The translations under genes were made by a program, and so were the position numbers. A DNA stretch of 33,807 nt from Xanthobacteraceae bacterium. GTDB lineage: Bacteria; Pseudomonadota; Alphaproteobacteria; Rhizobiales; Xanthobacteraceae. Under the pieces are notes generated by a model. The model did not search any database, had not been told where the DNA came from, and saw only the letters and a list, made by a program, of their open reading frames with translations. The stretch's first letter is position 1. The number at the start of each line of letters is the position of its first letter. This document shows, piece after piece, positions 16,088 through 23,593 of this stretch. The stretch spans positions 1-33,807 of the forward strand of contig JAIESC010000202.1 in the NCBI GenBank assembly GCA_019746355.1, in the 5' to 3' direction.

Positions 16088-16404
16088 CGGTCCGCTCCTC
16101 CCGCCACCGCCCTCTCGGCGGTCATTGCCGGGCACAGCCGTCCGAAGGGCGGCGTCGCTTCGCTCGCCGATGCGCGCCTGGCGTTGAAGACGCGCGTGAA
16201 CGCGCTTTTGGCGCCGTGACCCGCCTGCGCGGCCGAAGCCGCTTCGGCGCGGCAAAGACCCGGCAATCCATGAGCCGATGCAGCGAGTGCAACTCATGAG
16301 GGTGAAATCGCTGCGCCGACTCATGGACGCGCGGATCAAGTCGGCGCGTGACACCGCTCGGGTTGCGAGGGTGTACCTTCATTACCGATTCACGCTGTCA
16401 AACA
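16088..16404. other. Non-coding stretch with degraded palindromic repeats
   Basis: No convincing gene is present. The stretch holds a GC-rich repeat, GAAGACGCGCGTGAACGCGC at 16186-16205, that also occurs at 29002-29021 (first base differs) and 29033-29052. It also carries fragments resembling the family of intergenic palindromes seen at 11007-11081 (for example a piece around 16322-16350). It may form the 3' flank of the RNA candidate to the right. Confidence 0.5.
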
Positions 16405-16852
16405 GCCCGGCGGACAAGCGTCAACGCTCCGGGAAATGGCTCGGCACCCGGCCGCCGTCCGTCCTGTCCGCCTCGAAACAGATCGAGGAGGGTGAAGCGC
16501 CACAAGACGCTGGTGCGGAATCCGCCGCACCCGGTGGCCACCTTGCGGTCAGGCCAGTCCCTTCAACGGAAGGGACTGCCGGCCCATGACGCGGGCCGGC
16601 GCGCCTTGCGGCGCTTCACCGCGGTGATTTCCGTGGAGCCTGGCTCCACACGCTCGGGCCGCGCTTGCGTGCCGGGCTACTTGCTCTTTCGCCCGGTCGT
16701 ACAGCAGTGCTCCCTGCGCCAGGGTCGTAGTGCCCATGAGGCGGAGTCCCGAGGCGCCCCGAGGTGTCCGGCTGACAAGGCCCGACCCGCAGGCACCGCT
16801 CCCCGCTCCACCAACAGCAGTCACCGGTTGACGCCCTCGAATGAGCGGGGAT
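16405..16852 (-). ncRNA. Candidate structured RNA behind a LexA-box promoter
   Basis: No gene-like frame is credible here, yet the minus strand has perfect hairpins one after another: 16633-16649 (7 bp), 16601-16614 (5 bp, loop GCAA), 16578-16600 (8 bp, loop 7), 16556-16577 (8 bp, loop 6), a short ACC/GGT stem with loop GCAA just below 16551, and 16514-16531 (6 bp). A nested hairpin at 16406-16433 may close the 3' end. GCAA is a GNRA tetraloop only when read on the minus strand, which is also the direction of the promoter at 16859-16886. Length would be about 450 nt. Group II intron pieces, HEARO/IscB-type RNAs or a new RNA class are all possible; I could not assign it. Confidence 0.45.
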
Positions 16853-16858
16853 GACATC

Positions 16859-16886
16859 TTAATAGAACAAAAAGAGAACATGTCAA
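16859..16886 (-). promoter_or_regulatory. Sigma-70 promoter overlapped by a LexA (SOS) box
   Basis: Read on the minus strand: TTGACA (16886-16881), a 16-nt spacer, TATTAA (16864-16859). Within the spacer lies GTTC-N7-GTTC (16879-16865), an exact match to the alphaproteobacterial LexA box. A repressor bound there would block RNA polymerase, so the promoter should be silent until DNA damage. Transcription would start near 16852 and run left into the hairpin-rich region. Confidence 0.75.
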
Positions 16887-17058
16887 CCCTACGAATTCGC
16901 CCCGGGTGTCCATCAAGCCAGCGCTGCCCGCGGCTGCGCAGGATCGTTACGATAGTGCGGCCCCCTACGTGGAGCGCGGACGGAGTCGATGAGGCGGCGG
17001 GTTTCCTTGCGGCGCTGGCCGCGGCTGCCGAAGCCAACATCGCCTCCCTGTACGTCGT

Positions 17059-17205
17059 ATGCTCCCGACACATGCAAAGACCAACGATTTGCCGATTCAG
17101 CAGCCCACGCGGTTTGAGCTGCACGTCAACCTCAAGACCGCCAAGGCGTTTGGGCTGACGATTCCGGAGCCATTTCTCCTGCTGGCCGACAAGATCATCG
17201 AGTGA
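17059..17205 (+). pseudogene. Remnant of an ABC transporter substrate-binding protein gene (C-terminus only)
   Basis: The last ~40 codons before TGA at 17203-17205 read [19 protein letters not shown] and then [18 protein letters not shown]. This is the characteristic C-terminus of the ABC_sub_bind family (typically '[26 protein letters not shown]...LLARADEVIE'), whose members are ~320-330 residues long. Upstream the homology stops; the in-frame ATG at 17059 is not a family start. The copy is therefore a 5'-truncated relic, which suggests a deletion or rearrangement at the locus now holding the SOS promoter and RNA candidate. Confidence 0.75.
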
Positions 17206-17440
17206 GATGTCGGCTGGGGCGGGACCAAGGCGGATGGAGCGGGCGCTACGTCCGGGAAACCAGCCCGAATTCGGCTCGGCGCAACGCGCCGGCCAACACA
17301 AATTTTACCATGTGGCGCAGTGTGTCGCACCCGCGTGCGCCGAACATCGGATGCGATGTGTCCCTGGGGACGTTCAGCCACGTACAATTGCCTTGGCGGC
17401 TGACGCATCCGGTTAACCGGACGCCCTTAAGATTGCGGGT

Positions 17441-17686
17441 ATGGCTGCCAATCAGCGCAAACATCAACGGCATGCGATTGACGCCCGCGCCTACATCGAA
17501 TCTCCCATGCCGTGTGCAGTCGCCGATGTATCCGCGACCGGAGCCAAGCTGATCATGAAAGATCCGGCCTGGCTCCCGGACGAATTCCTGCTCCGCCTTC
17601 GGCCCGGTCTCAGGAAGTGGTGCCGCGTCATCTGGCGCAGGCCCGGTCAGGTCGGGATTGAATTTATTTCGGCGCCGATGCCTTAG
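17441..17686 (+). CDS. Single-domain PilZ protein
   Basis: 81 residues forming one PilZ domain. The c-di-GMP-binding signature is complete: the RxxxR motif in QRKHQRH at the N-terminus, then DVSATGAKL ((D/N)xSxxG) about 25 residues on, a beta strand FLLRLRPGLRKWCRVIWRR and the closing VGIEFI. Such small PilZ proteins relay c-di-GMP levels to motility, exopolysaccharide or secretion machinery through a partner. The ribosome site is weak (AAGATTGCGGGT before ATG). It converges with the acetyltransferase gene 49 nt away. Confidence 0.9.
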   Translation: MAANQRKHQRHAIDARAYIESPMPCAVADVSATGAKLIMKDPAWLPDEFLLRLRPGLRKWCRVIWRRPGQVGIEFISAPMP

Positions 17687-17735
17687 CGTTTACTCTGCGT
17701 TGCTCGCGGGTTGCCAATGCGGCCCCCGCCGCCGG

Positions 17736-18272
17736 TCAGGCGCGAGCGGGATTGCCCCGAACCGTCACGCCCGCCGGCACGTCTTTCGTCACGACGCTGC
17801 CCGCTCCGATGATGGCGTCGTCGCCGACACTGATTCCCGGAAGGATGATCGCTCCGCCGCCGATCCACACGTTGCGGCCGAGACGAACGGGACGGCCAAG
17901 CTCCAGCCCCGACCTGCGCTGCTCCGGATCGCGCGGGTGGTCGGCGGCATAAATCTGCACGGCCGGGCCGATCTGGGCTCCTTCGCCGATTGTCACTTCG
18001 ACCACGTCAAGAATGACGCAGTTGAAGTTGAGGAACGCACCTGCGCCGAGCCGGATATTGAAGCCATAATCGCAGAAGAACGGCGGGCGAATCTCCGCGC
18101 CCTGCCCCACGCTGCCAATCCGCTCCCGCAGGAGCGCAGGTCGTTCCGGCGGCAGCGACGCGTTGTAGCGCGCAAGCCAATGCGCTGTCGCGGCAAGCTC
18201 GGCCTGTATCTCCGGGTCGCCCGGCCGATACAGCTCGCCGGACAGCATTTTGTCGCGCTCGGAACGGTTCAC
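17736..18272 (-). CDS. Sugar O-acetyltransferase (maltose/NodL acetyltransferase family)
   Basis: 178 residues from GTG 18272. The N-terminal helical domain (SERDKMLSGELYRPGDPEI) is the Mac domain of maltose acetyltransferases. The rest is a left-handed beta-helix of hexapeptide repeats: GFNIRLGAGAFLNFNCVILD, VTIGEGAQIGPAVQIYAADH (catalytic His), then VRLGRNVWIGGGAIILPG and GDDAIIGAGSVVTKDVPAG. It ends GNPARA, some five residues shorter than the usual GNPARVIR. The enzyme transfers acetyl from acetyl-CoA to the 6-OH of glucosides or Nod-factor-like sugars; the substrate is not indicated by the neighbours. Confidence 0.92.
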   Translation of the reverse strand: MNRSERDKMLSGELYRPGDPEIQAELAATAHWLARYNASLPPERPALLRERIGSVGQGAEIRPPFFCDYGFNIRLGAGAFLNFNCVILDVVEVTIGEGAQIGPAVQIYAADHPRDPEQRRSGLELGRPVRLGRNVWIGGGAIILPGISVGDDAIIGAGSVVTKDVPAGVTVRGNPARA

Positions 18273-18471
18273 TGCTCACAAACCTTGATGCCTGACATAG
18301 GTGCGAGAGGCAGGCGCAGCCAGGACGGCCGGATTGCCTCCCTGCGGCAGCACTGCGGTACCGTCAGTCACACAGGTTAGGGAAGTAGCTGCAAATCTTC
18401 GCTGCGCATTCACGAAAAGTAACAAAAGCTGCGCGAACTCTGTCGCAACGGGGCAAACGGAGGAGCAGCGC

Positions 18472-18723
18472 GTGTCCGAGCTTCTTAAAGAGCGGGAATA
18501 CATCGAGCTTCCGACGACGAAGAGGCTGATAGGACGCTGCCGCAGCGACGTTGTCGCCGCGCGTATCAGGCTCGCCAGCGACCGGTCGCTGACGAGCGAA
18601 CACCGTGTGGCGCTTTGGACTCTGATCGACAGCCGCGAGTGGTTCTTGAAGATGGTCGCCAAGGATTACGCCGCCGAGCTCGAGCGGATCGACCGCGAGC
18701 TGGAGATCGAGCTGAGCCGCTAA
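18472..18723 (+). CDS. Small hypothetical protein
   Basis: 83 residues from GTG 18472, chosen because GGAGG lies 8 nt upstream; the frame is open back to 18301 but the upstream part has no start context. The protein is soluble and highly charged: SELLKEREYIELPTTKRLIG, then RSDVVAARIRLASDRSLTSE, and a C-terminal helix DYAAELERIDRELEIELSR likely to form a short coiled coil. I do not recognise the family. Gene-like codon use and the strong ribosome site are the main support. Confidence 0.65.
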   Translation: MSELLKEREYIELPTTKRLIGRCRSDVVAARIRLASDRSLTSEHRVALWTLIDSREWFLKMVAKDYAAELERIDRELEIELSR

Positions 18724-19170
18724 ACCGAGTTTCGTTTCGGTGGACGGGATTCTATCCGTTCACTCCCGCGGAGCGGGAAAAGACTGGTTGGCTGGAATCG
18801 ACGACCTCTCCCCGTTCGCCGGCCTGACGCTGCGACAACTCTGCGCCAACGACTTTGCCGAGACCGCCCATCGTCCGCAGGTACCGGCGACGGTTGCTGC
18901 AGGCACTGTCTATCCCTGCCATCCGTTTCCGGGCAGCCGCTTGCCGGGACCCGGCCACGCTTCCTGGTACAACCGCCGCTGCATCCGGCGCAACCGCTTG
19001 CCCTTTTGCGGAAAGATCGAGGCCTTTGGCCGGTTGAAAGGGCCATCATCGAGGCGCTGCACGCCTGACGGCCATACGGGAACTCTGCGGCCGTCCGCCT
19101 GCGCGGCACTTCTGTTGTTCCCGGCCCGGTTGCACTATCATGGGCACCGGAGCCGCCAAAGCTTGGTCTA
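18724..19170. other. 447 nt without a recognisable gene
   Basis: Long frames exist on both strands (18740-19246 plus, 18720-19280 minus), but their translations are rich in Arg, Pro and Cys and show no family motif or domain. The plus-strand frame also overlaps the start of the TPR-methyltransferase gene. The stretch probably holds that gene's promoter and possibly a displaced N-terminus; I see no repeat or clear hairpin in it. Confidence 0.4.
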
Positions 19171-21348
19171 TTGGCGGACCGCTGGGGATCGGGCGTGCGC
19201 GGTCGCAACGCGGGAGGAAGGCAGCGGCCTTTTCCGGGCCCGATAGCGCGCGCGCAGGACACAGCGCCGCGGCTGTGCAATCTTGCTCTGGAACATCAAG
19301 CGGCGGGACGGCTGGCCGAGGCCGAACGATGCTTTCGCGGCGCGCTCGACGCCGATCCGCACCATGCCGAAAGTCTGAACGGACTCGGCATCGTTGCCCA
19401 TCAGGTCGGTGACAGTGCGGCGGCCGTCGAATTGATCGGCGAAGCCATCACGGCCAACGGACGCGTCGCCCCTTATCACTACAACCTTGGTCTTGTTCTG
19501 ACGGCGCTCGGTCGCACCGCTGAAGCCGTGCAGCATTACCGCCGCGCGGTGGCGCTGAAGCCCGATTATGCGGACGCGCACACAAACCTCGCGGCCGCGC
19601 TGGTAGAGCTTGGACAGCTCAAGGACGCAGCGCTGCATTTCCGCCGTGCCCTGTCACGCCGCCCCGACCAGCCTTCCGCCTACGGCAATCTTGTGTTGGT
19701 GCTGTTATCCGACGGCAACGCGGGCGACGCCCTTGACGTCGTGGTGCTCGGGCTCGGCGTCAAAGAGACGGACGAACTGAAGCAATGTTTCGGGATCGCC
19801 ATCGAGCAGCTGCAGGCGCCGCCCAAAATTTCCGGGCTGCGACGGCTGATCCTGCGGGCACTCCTCGAACGCTGGCACCGACCGGAAATGTTTGCCAGGC
19901 ACGCGACGGCTTTTGTGAAGGAGAGCCCGGCCGTAGCCCCTCTCATGGCTCGCATGGGCCGGGGGCCTCCCGGAACGGTTCCGGCGGACCCATTCAAGGC
20001 TCAGGACCTCATCGCACTCGCGGGCGACGAATTGTTGCGCGCCCTGCTCTCGTCGGCCGTCGTGCGCGACGCAGCCCTGCAGCGGCTTTTGACAAAGGCA
20101 CGGACGGCCGCCCTGGACACGGCAAAAGGCGCGGCAAGTCCAACGGTGGACGGCATCGTGGAATTCTGCGCTGCGCTCGCGCAGCAGTGCTTCAGCAATG
20201 AATACATCTATGCCGTCGCAGACGACGAGCTGGTGTCCGTTGGGGACTTGCGCGACACGCTGCTCGCGTCCCTGCGATCCGGCGACGACGTGCCGCCGCT
20301 GACGGTTGCGGTCGTCGCGGCCTATGTGCCGCTGCATTCGCTCGATATTCCGCCGGACCGGTGGTCGCGCGCCTGGCCGGATGGCGTTGGCGCCTTGATC
20401 CGGCAACAGATCGCCGAGCCTGCGCAGGAGATGGCGCTGCGGCAGTCGATCCCGGCGCTCACGCCGATCGCGAGCGGCGTCTCGGAGCTTGTACGGCAGC
20501 AGTACGAGGAAAATCCCTACCCGCGGTGGACCGATGCCTCGTTATTCAGCGACCCTCAGCCTATCGACACAAGGCTCAAGTCGGGATTCCCAAAGGTCGA
20601 GTTCACTCCGCTCGGCAAGACCGACGTCGATATCCTGATCGCGGGCTGCGGCACCGGACGCCACGCCATCGACTCGGCGCGGCTCTTTGCCGGCGCGAAC
20701 GTTCTCGCGGTCGATCTCAGCCTGGCAAGTCTCGCCTATGCAAAACGCAAGGCAGCAGAGGCCTGTGTCTCGAACATCGAATTCGCCCAGGCCGACATTC
20801 TCAATCTCGGCGGCATCGGCCGGACGTTCGACGTGATCGAGTCGGTCGGCGTGCTGCATCACATGCGCGACTGGCGCGAGGGCTGGCGCAGGCTGCTGCC
20901 CCTGCTGCGGCCGGGTGGCTTCATGCGGATCGGGCTTTACAGCGAGCTCGCGCGCAAAGACATCGTCGCCTTGCGAACGCTGATCGCCGAGCGGGGCCAT
21001 AGCCCCACCGCGGACGTCATCCGACGATTCCGGCAAGAGATCTTGGCGGCCGATGACGGCGCGCCCGGAAACTCGCTGGCGCTGCTCGAGGATGTCCACA
21101 GCCTCAGCGGCTGCCGCGACCTGATGTTCCACGTCCAGGAGACGCGCACGAGCATCCCGGAGATCAAAGAGTTTCTCGCCGAGAACAGGCTTTCGCTCAT
21201 CGGCTTTGCAGGATCCGCGCGGCTGCGCTACGCGAAGGCCTATCCTGCGGACCAGACGCTGACCGACCTCGACAACTGGCACGCCCTCGAACAGCAAAAT
21301 CCGGGCATGTTCATGGGCATGTACCAATTTTGGGTCCAGAAGCGGTGA
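19171..21348 (+). CDS. TPR-repeat protein with C-terminal SAM-dependent methyltransferase domain
   Basis: Up to 725 residues. Residues ~30-180 contain four to five tetratricopeptide repeats (LEHQAAGRLAEAERCFRGAL, HYNLGLVLTALGRTAEAVQH, HTNLAAALVELGQLKDAALH). A helical middle follows; QQYEENPYPRW leads into a class I methyltransferase domain with ILIAGCGTGRHAI (SAM motif I, residues ~487-500), VLAVDLSLASLAYAK, FDVIESVGVLHHM and LLRPGGFMRIGLYS. This architecture is common in alphaproteobacteria; the substrate is unknown. The start is uncertain: TTG 19171 has no ribosome site, while a GGGAGGAAGG motif lies inside the frame near 19211 with no start codon at the right distance. The stop lies 3 nt from the convergent hyfI stop. 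Confidence 0.85.
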   Translation: MADRWGSGVRGRNAGGRQRPFPGPIARAQDTAPRLCNLALEHQAAGRLAEAERCFRGALDADPHHAESLNGLGIVAHQVGDSAAAVELIGEAITANGRVAPYHYNLGLVLTALGRTAEAVQHYRRAVALKPDYADAHTNLAAALVELGQLKDAALHFRRALSRRPDQPSAYGNLVLVLLSDGNAGDALDVVVLGLGVKETDELKQCFGIAIEQLQAPPKISGLRRLILRALLERWHRPEMFARHATAFVKESPAVAPLMARMGRGPPGTVPADPFKAQDLIALAGDELLRALLSSAVVRDAALQRLLTKARTAALDTAKGAASPTVDGIVEFCAALAQQCFSNEYIYAVADDELVSVGDLRDTLLASLRSGDDVPPLTVAVVAAYVPLHSLDIPPDRWSRAWPDGVGALIRQQIAEPAQEMALRQSIPALTPIASGVSELVRQQYEENPYPRWTDASLFSDPQPIDTRLKSGFPKVEFTPLGKTDVDILIAGCGTGRHAIDSARLFAGANVLAVDLSLASLAYAKRKAAEACVSNIEFAQADILNLGGIGRTFDVIESVGVLHHMRDWREGWRRLLPLLRPGGFMRIGLYSELARKDIVALRTLIAERGHSPTADVIRRFRQEILAADDGAPGNSLALLEDVHSLSGCRDLMFHVQETRTSIPEIKEFLAENRLSLIGFAGSARLRYAKAYPADQTLTDLDNWHALEQQNPGMFMGMYQFWVQKR

Positions 21349-21351
21349 CGT

Positions 21352-21912
21352 TCACCGCACGGCCTTGCCGGTCGCCTTGTCCATCAGCGCGAGAAGCCCC
21401 TGCAGCAGATCGACCGGCTTCGGCGGGCATCCCTTGATCACGAGATCGACCGGCACCACCGCATCCACCGCGCCCACCGTGGCATAGCTCTCCGCGAACA
21501 CGCCGCAGCCCGCGGCGCAATCGCCGACCGCGATCACCCATTTCGGATCGGGGGTCGCGGCGTAAGTCCGCTCCAGCGCGACGCGCATGTTCTTGGTCAC
21601 GGGGCCGGTCACCAGCAGCACGTCGGCATGGCGCGGCGAGGCGGCGAATTTGATGCCGAAGCGCTCAACGTCATAGACCGGGTTGTTGAGCGCGTGGACC
21701 TCGAGCTCGCAGCCGTTGCAGGATCCGGCATCGACCTCGCGGATGGTGATCGAGCGGCCGAACAGCCTGCGCGCCTGGACCTCCAGCGCCTTGCCGAGCT
21801 CGGCGAGCAGCGGATCGTCGCCCGGCTGCGGCGGCGGCGCTGTGCCCGGCCGCGGCGCGGGCATCGTCAGCGGGCTTGCGAACAGCGATCGGAGCAGGAG
21901 CTTTGCGCGCAT
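21352..21912 (-). CDS. hyfI: Hydrogenase-4-like small subunit (NuoB/HycG family)
   Basis: 186 residues from ATG 21912 with GGAG 9 nt upstream; a TTG at 21930 is the alternative. After a Pro-rich N-terminus the NuoB-like fold begins at LFGRSITIREVDAGSCNGCE. Ligands of the proximal [4Fe-4S] cluster are all present: Cys65 and Cys68 (CNGC), Cys132 in GDCAAGC, and Cys162 in KGCPPKP. This is the hydrogenase-type spacing, not the paired CC of complex I. The subunit would pass electrons to or from the large-subunit pocket. It is last in the operon and separated from the large-subunit gene by ~150 nt, where HyfH-type ferredoxin genes often sit but none is present. Confidence 0.88.
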   Translation of the reverse strand: MRAKLLLRSLFASPLTMPAPRPGTAPPPQPGDDPLLAELGKALEVQARRLFGRSITIREVDAGSCNGCELEVHALNNPVYDVERFGIKFAASPRHADVLLVTGPVTKNMRVALERTYAATPDPKWVIAVGDCAAGCGVFAESYATVGAVDAVVPVDLVIKGCPPKPVDLLQGLLALMDKATGKAVR

Positions 21913-22063
21913 CAGAGCATGCTCCGGCAATGAAGAGCCGATTGCAGCGCCAGGCTCGCTGCCGCTGGGCGCAAACGGACCCCCACCCCGACCCTCCCCC
22001 TTTCAAGGGCCCCTTCAGGGGACGGTGAGCACCAAGTCCGTTGTGGGAGCTGAAGCCGCTTCA

Positions 22064-23593
22064 TCAGAGATCGACTCCCGCATACGAGCAGTTGAACGAC
22101 TTGTTGCACAGCGGGAAGTCGGCGACGATGTTGCCTTCGATCGCGGCCTCCAGCAGCGGCCACTGAAACCAGGACGCATCGCGCGCATGGCCGCGCGCAA
22201 GCCGGCCGTCGAGAATGCGCACCCAGACCAGCACGTCGCCGCGAAAGGCCTCGGTCATGGCGATGCCCTCGCGCGCACCCTCGATCTTCGGCAGCACCAC
22301 GCGGGTCTCGCCACCGGGGATATCGGCGAGCCAGCGCTTGAGCAGCGCGAGGCTCTGCCCGATCTCGCGGATGCGGATCCAGACCCGCGCGTCGACGTCG
22401 CCCGCGGTGAGCACCGGCACCTCGAACGGCACGTCGGTGTAGGGCGCATAGGGCAAGTCGCGGCGGGCGTCGAAGCTCCTTCCCGAGGCGCGGCCGACAT
22501 GACCGCCGGCGGCGAAGCGAGTGGCCAGCTCCTTGCTGACGATGCCAGTCGACCAGGTGCGGTCCTGCAGGGACGGCGTGTCGTCATAGAGGGCGACGAT
22601 CTCGGCAAACGGCGCTTCGATCTCCTCGATCATCTGCTGCAGCGCGCGCGCCGCGCCGGGAGCCGCGTCTTCGACACCGCCCGGCACGATGCGGTCCATC
22701 ATCAGGCGATGGTTGAAGGCACGGTCGATCGCCGCCAGCACCCGCTCGCGGAACACGCCGCAATGGGCGTGGATCAGCGAAAACGACGCGTCGTTGCAGA
22801 TCGCACCGATATCGCCCAGATGGTTCGCCACGCGCTCGAGCTCGGCCATGATGCCGCGCAGAACCTTGGCGCGCGGCGGCGGGTCGACGTCGAGCGCTTC
22901 TTCCACGGCGCGCGCGTAGGCAAAGCTGTAGGCCACCGTGGAATCGCCGGAGATGCGGGCGATGATCCGCGCCGCGGGTTCGATGTCGGTGTCGGTGAGA
23001 AGACCGTCCGCCCCACGGTGGACATAGCCGAGGCGCTGCTCGAGGCGCGCCACGGTCTCGCCGTTCACCGTGAAGCGGAAGTGGCCGGGCTCGATGATGC
23101 CGGCATGGACCGGACCGACCGCGATCTGGTGCAGCCCCTCGCCGGCCACGGGCAGGAATTCGTAGGCCGCGGGATCGCGCCGCGCCGCGGGGGCGCGCGG
23201 GCCGAGCGGCGCGCGCATGCCCCAGGCCCCGTGATCGACCCATGGCCGCCGGTCGGGGATGCCGAGCGGGGCAAAGCCGTAAAGATCGCGCAGCGCGCGC
23301 TCCAGGCGGATCGCCGGCGCGTGGTAGCGGCCGACCGAGGGGAAATCGGAGGTGCGGGTGCGGATGGTGACGACGCAAGGCTGTGCCGCGCCCGCGGCGC
23401 GCAGCGCCATGTGTACGTTGTCCTTCTCGCCCCAGAGCCCGAGCAGCTCGCCGCCGCCCTCGCCCAGCGCCTGGGCGACCGCGGTCCAGGCGTCGTGGTC
23501 GATCTCGTAGCGCGGCCACGGCTTGTGGCCCGCGACCGGAGCCCGGTTGGCCAAGAGCGAGGAAAGGCGTTGGCGCGCGGGCATGACGCTCAT
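22064..23593 (-). CDS. hyfG: Hydrogenase-4-like large subunit lacking the nickel ligands (NuoC-NuoD fusion)
   Basis: 509 residues from ATG 23593, which overlaps the hyfF stop as ATGA. Residues ~1-140 are the NuoC-like part (ARQRLSSLLANRAPV, IRTRTSDFPSVGRY); ~150-509 are the NuoD/HycE-like part (VGPVHAGIIEPGHFRF, ERVANHLGDIGAICND, DVLVWVRILDGRLARGH). In [NiFe] hydrogenases the first metal motif is RxCGxC; here it is RISGDS (Ser215, Ser218). The C-terminal DPCxxC is replaced by PLCNKSFNCSY (Cys496, Cys502), spaced CxxxxxC. The protein therefore should not bind the NiFe centre in the usual way. Such proteins are known from Ehr (energy-converting hydrogenase-related) complexes. No C-terminal maturation-protease extension is seen. 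Confidence 0.88.
   Translation of the reverse strand: MSVMPARQRLSSLLANRAPVAGHKPWPRYEIDHDAWTAVAQALGEGGGELLGLWGEKDNVHMALRAAGAAQPCVVTIRTRTSDFPSVGRYHAPAIRLERALRDLYGFAPLGIPDRRPWVDHGAWGMRAPLGPRAPAARRDPAAYEFLPVAGEGLHQIAVGPVHAGIIEPGHFRFTVNGETVARLEQRLGYVHRGADGLLTDTDIEPAARIIARISGDSTVAYSFAYARAVEEALDVDPPPRAKVLRGIMAELERVANHLGDIGAICNDASFSLIHAHCGVFRERVLAAIDRAFNHRLMMDRIVPGGVEDAAPGAARALQQMIEEIEAPFAEIVALYDDTPSLQDRTWSTGIVSKELATRFAAGGHVGRASGRSFDARRDLPYAPYTDVPFEVPVLTAGDVDARVWIRIREIGQSLALLKRWLADIPGGETRVVLPKIEGAREGIAMTEAFRGDVLVWVRILDGRLARGHARDASWFQWPLLEAAIEGNIVADFPLCNKSFNCSYAGVDL

Noticed and set aside
13481..16354. 957-codon minus-strand frame opposite the dihydropyrimidinase and monooxygenase genes
   Set aside because: Antisense shadow in high-GC DNA: rich in His, Arg, Asp and Ala with no domain, opposite two firmly identified enzymes.
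16549..17301. Minus-strand frame of 250 codons crossing the SOS promoter region
   Set aside because: Its first ~100 codons are the antisense of the ABC substrate-binding relic and its last ~100 cross the hairpin array; no family motif and an odd composition.
18720..19280. Opposed frames in the gap before the TPR-methyltransferase gene
   Set aside because: No ribosome site, no recognisable domain and shadow-like composition on both strands.
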